Shown here: positions 5,728 through 5,857 of the stretch, in pieces
Numbering within the stretch: the stretch's first letter is position 1
Layout: each line of letters begins with the position of its first letter
Origin: DASRSS01 sp035656335
GTDB lineage: Bacteria > Actinomycetota > Actinomycetes > Mycobacteriales > Jatrophihabitantaceae
Direction: 5' to 3'
Assembly: GCA_035656335.1 (NCBI GenBank)
Contig: DASRSS010000054.1
Span: 1 to 5,857 of the forward strand
Length of the DNA: 5,857 bases
The notes under the pieces: generated by a model
The model's database searches: none
The model's input: the letters and a program-made list of their open reading frames with translations, nothing else
Told to the model about the DNA's origin: nothing
Translations under genes and position numbers: made by a program

Positions 5728-5733
5728 CAGAGT
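5728..5733 (+). promoter_or_regulatory. -10-like element for leaderless exonuclease transcript
   Basis: CAGAGT lies six bases before GTG 5740, the same hexamer and spacing as upstream of the nuclease gene. The intervening GTGAAG contains a GAAGG-like stretch, but it lies too close to the GTG to be a normal ribosome binding site. Confidence 0.45.
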
Positions 5734-5739
5734 GAAGGG

Positions 5740-5857
5740 GTGCCCGCTCCCGTTGTGCTCGTGATCGACGGGAACTCGCTCGTCCACCGCAGCTTCCACG
5801 CGATGGCATCTAGCGAGCAGCCGGACTGGGCGGTGCGCGGGCTGCTCACCCAGCTCG
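5740..5857 (+). CDS. 5'-3' exonuclease (PolA N-domain/flap endonuclease type), N-terminal 39 residues
   Basis: Only the first 39 codons are in the window. They encode 'VLVIDGNSLVHRSFHAM' (residues 6-22) followed by 'WAVRGLLTQL' (30-39). The strand ending in an aspartate (D10) followed by 'GNSLVHRSF' is the start of the 5'-3' exonuclease fold shared by the N-terminal domain of DNA polymerase I and stand-alone flap endonucleases; this Asp is a metal ligand that helps cut RNA primers and flaps. The segment between the two motifs is shorter than in typical PolA ('SxxGQPTNAVYG'), which favours a stand-alone actinobacterial exonuclease over full polA, but the window is too short to decide. GTG 5740 is chosen for frame, motif position and the upstream -10-like element. 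The intergenic gap from the nuclease gene is 91 bases. Confidence 0.8.
   Translation, partial: MPAPVVLVIDGNSLVHRSFHAMASSEQPDWAVRGLLTQL

Noticed and set aside
4631..5764. 377-codon plus-strand open frame through the nuclease gene and both palindromes
   Set aside because: Arg/Ala/Pro-rich translation with no motif, starting inside palindrome A; the nuclease frame explains the coding signal.

Overview
The window looks like chromosomal DNA of a high-GC actinobacterium. GC-rich third codon positions dominate, three genes start with GTG about six bases after a -10-like hexamer (leaderless style), and the gene families are typical of Actinobacteria: a DUF222/13E12-type HNH protein, an LCP-family wall ligase, and an AbiEi-N/DUF559-type endonuclease. 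The genus cannot be fixed from the sequence alone.

Layout. (a) 1-276, plus strand: the 3' end of a DUF222-type HNH endonuclease gene. (b) 277-943: no intact gene. Most of it is a decayed class I SAM-dependent methyltransferase (about 318-848) with three frame breaks and an internal deletion. An exact 16-bp, A-rich direct repeat flanks it; one copy lies inside the HNH gene and the other just after the pseudogene. (c) 944-2239, plus strand: an intact LytR-CpsA-Psr (LCP) membrane protein with a predicted leaderless start. (d) 4551 down to 2232, minus strand: a compact three-gene unit, SDR oxidoreductase, then an M20-like metallohydrolase, then a small membrane protein. Spacings are 21 and 10 bases. 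The last gene overlaps the 3' end of the LCP gene tail to tail by 8 bp. (e) 4552-4703: a divergent intergenic region holding the SDR ribosome binding site, a 50-bp inverted repeat, a perfect actinobacterial DnaA-box-like 9-mer and a leaderless promoter. (f) 4704-5648, plus strand: a single-gene protein with an AbiEi-like N-terminal winged helix and a DUF559/Vsr-like nuclease C-terminus. (g) 5646-5693: a second copy of the inverted repeat, which supplies this gene's stop codon. (h) 5740-5857, plus strand: the 5' end of a PolA-type 5'-3' exonuclease gene.

The LCP protein probably attaches polymers to the cell wall. The SDR/M20/membrane genes are probably co-transcribed, but their joint substrate is unknown. 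The SDR resembles the 3-alpha-hydroxysteroid dehydrogenase/carbonyl reductase type, and the M20 protein lacks both expected zinc-binding histidines. The least explained features are the two related 48-bp palindromes bracketing the nuclease gene, the degenerate M20 metal site, and the A-rich direct repeats around the methyltransferase pseudogene.
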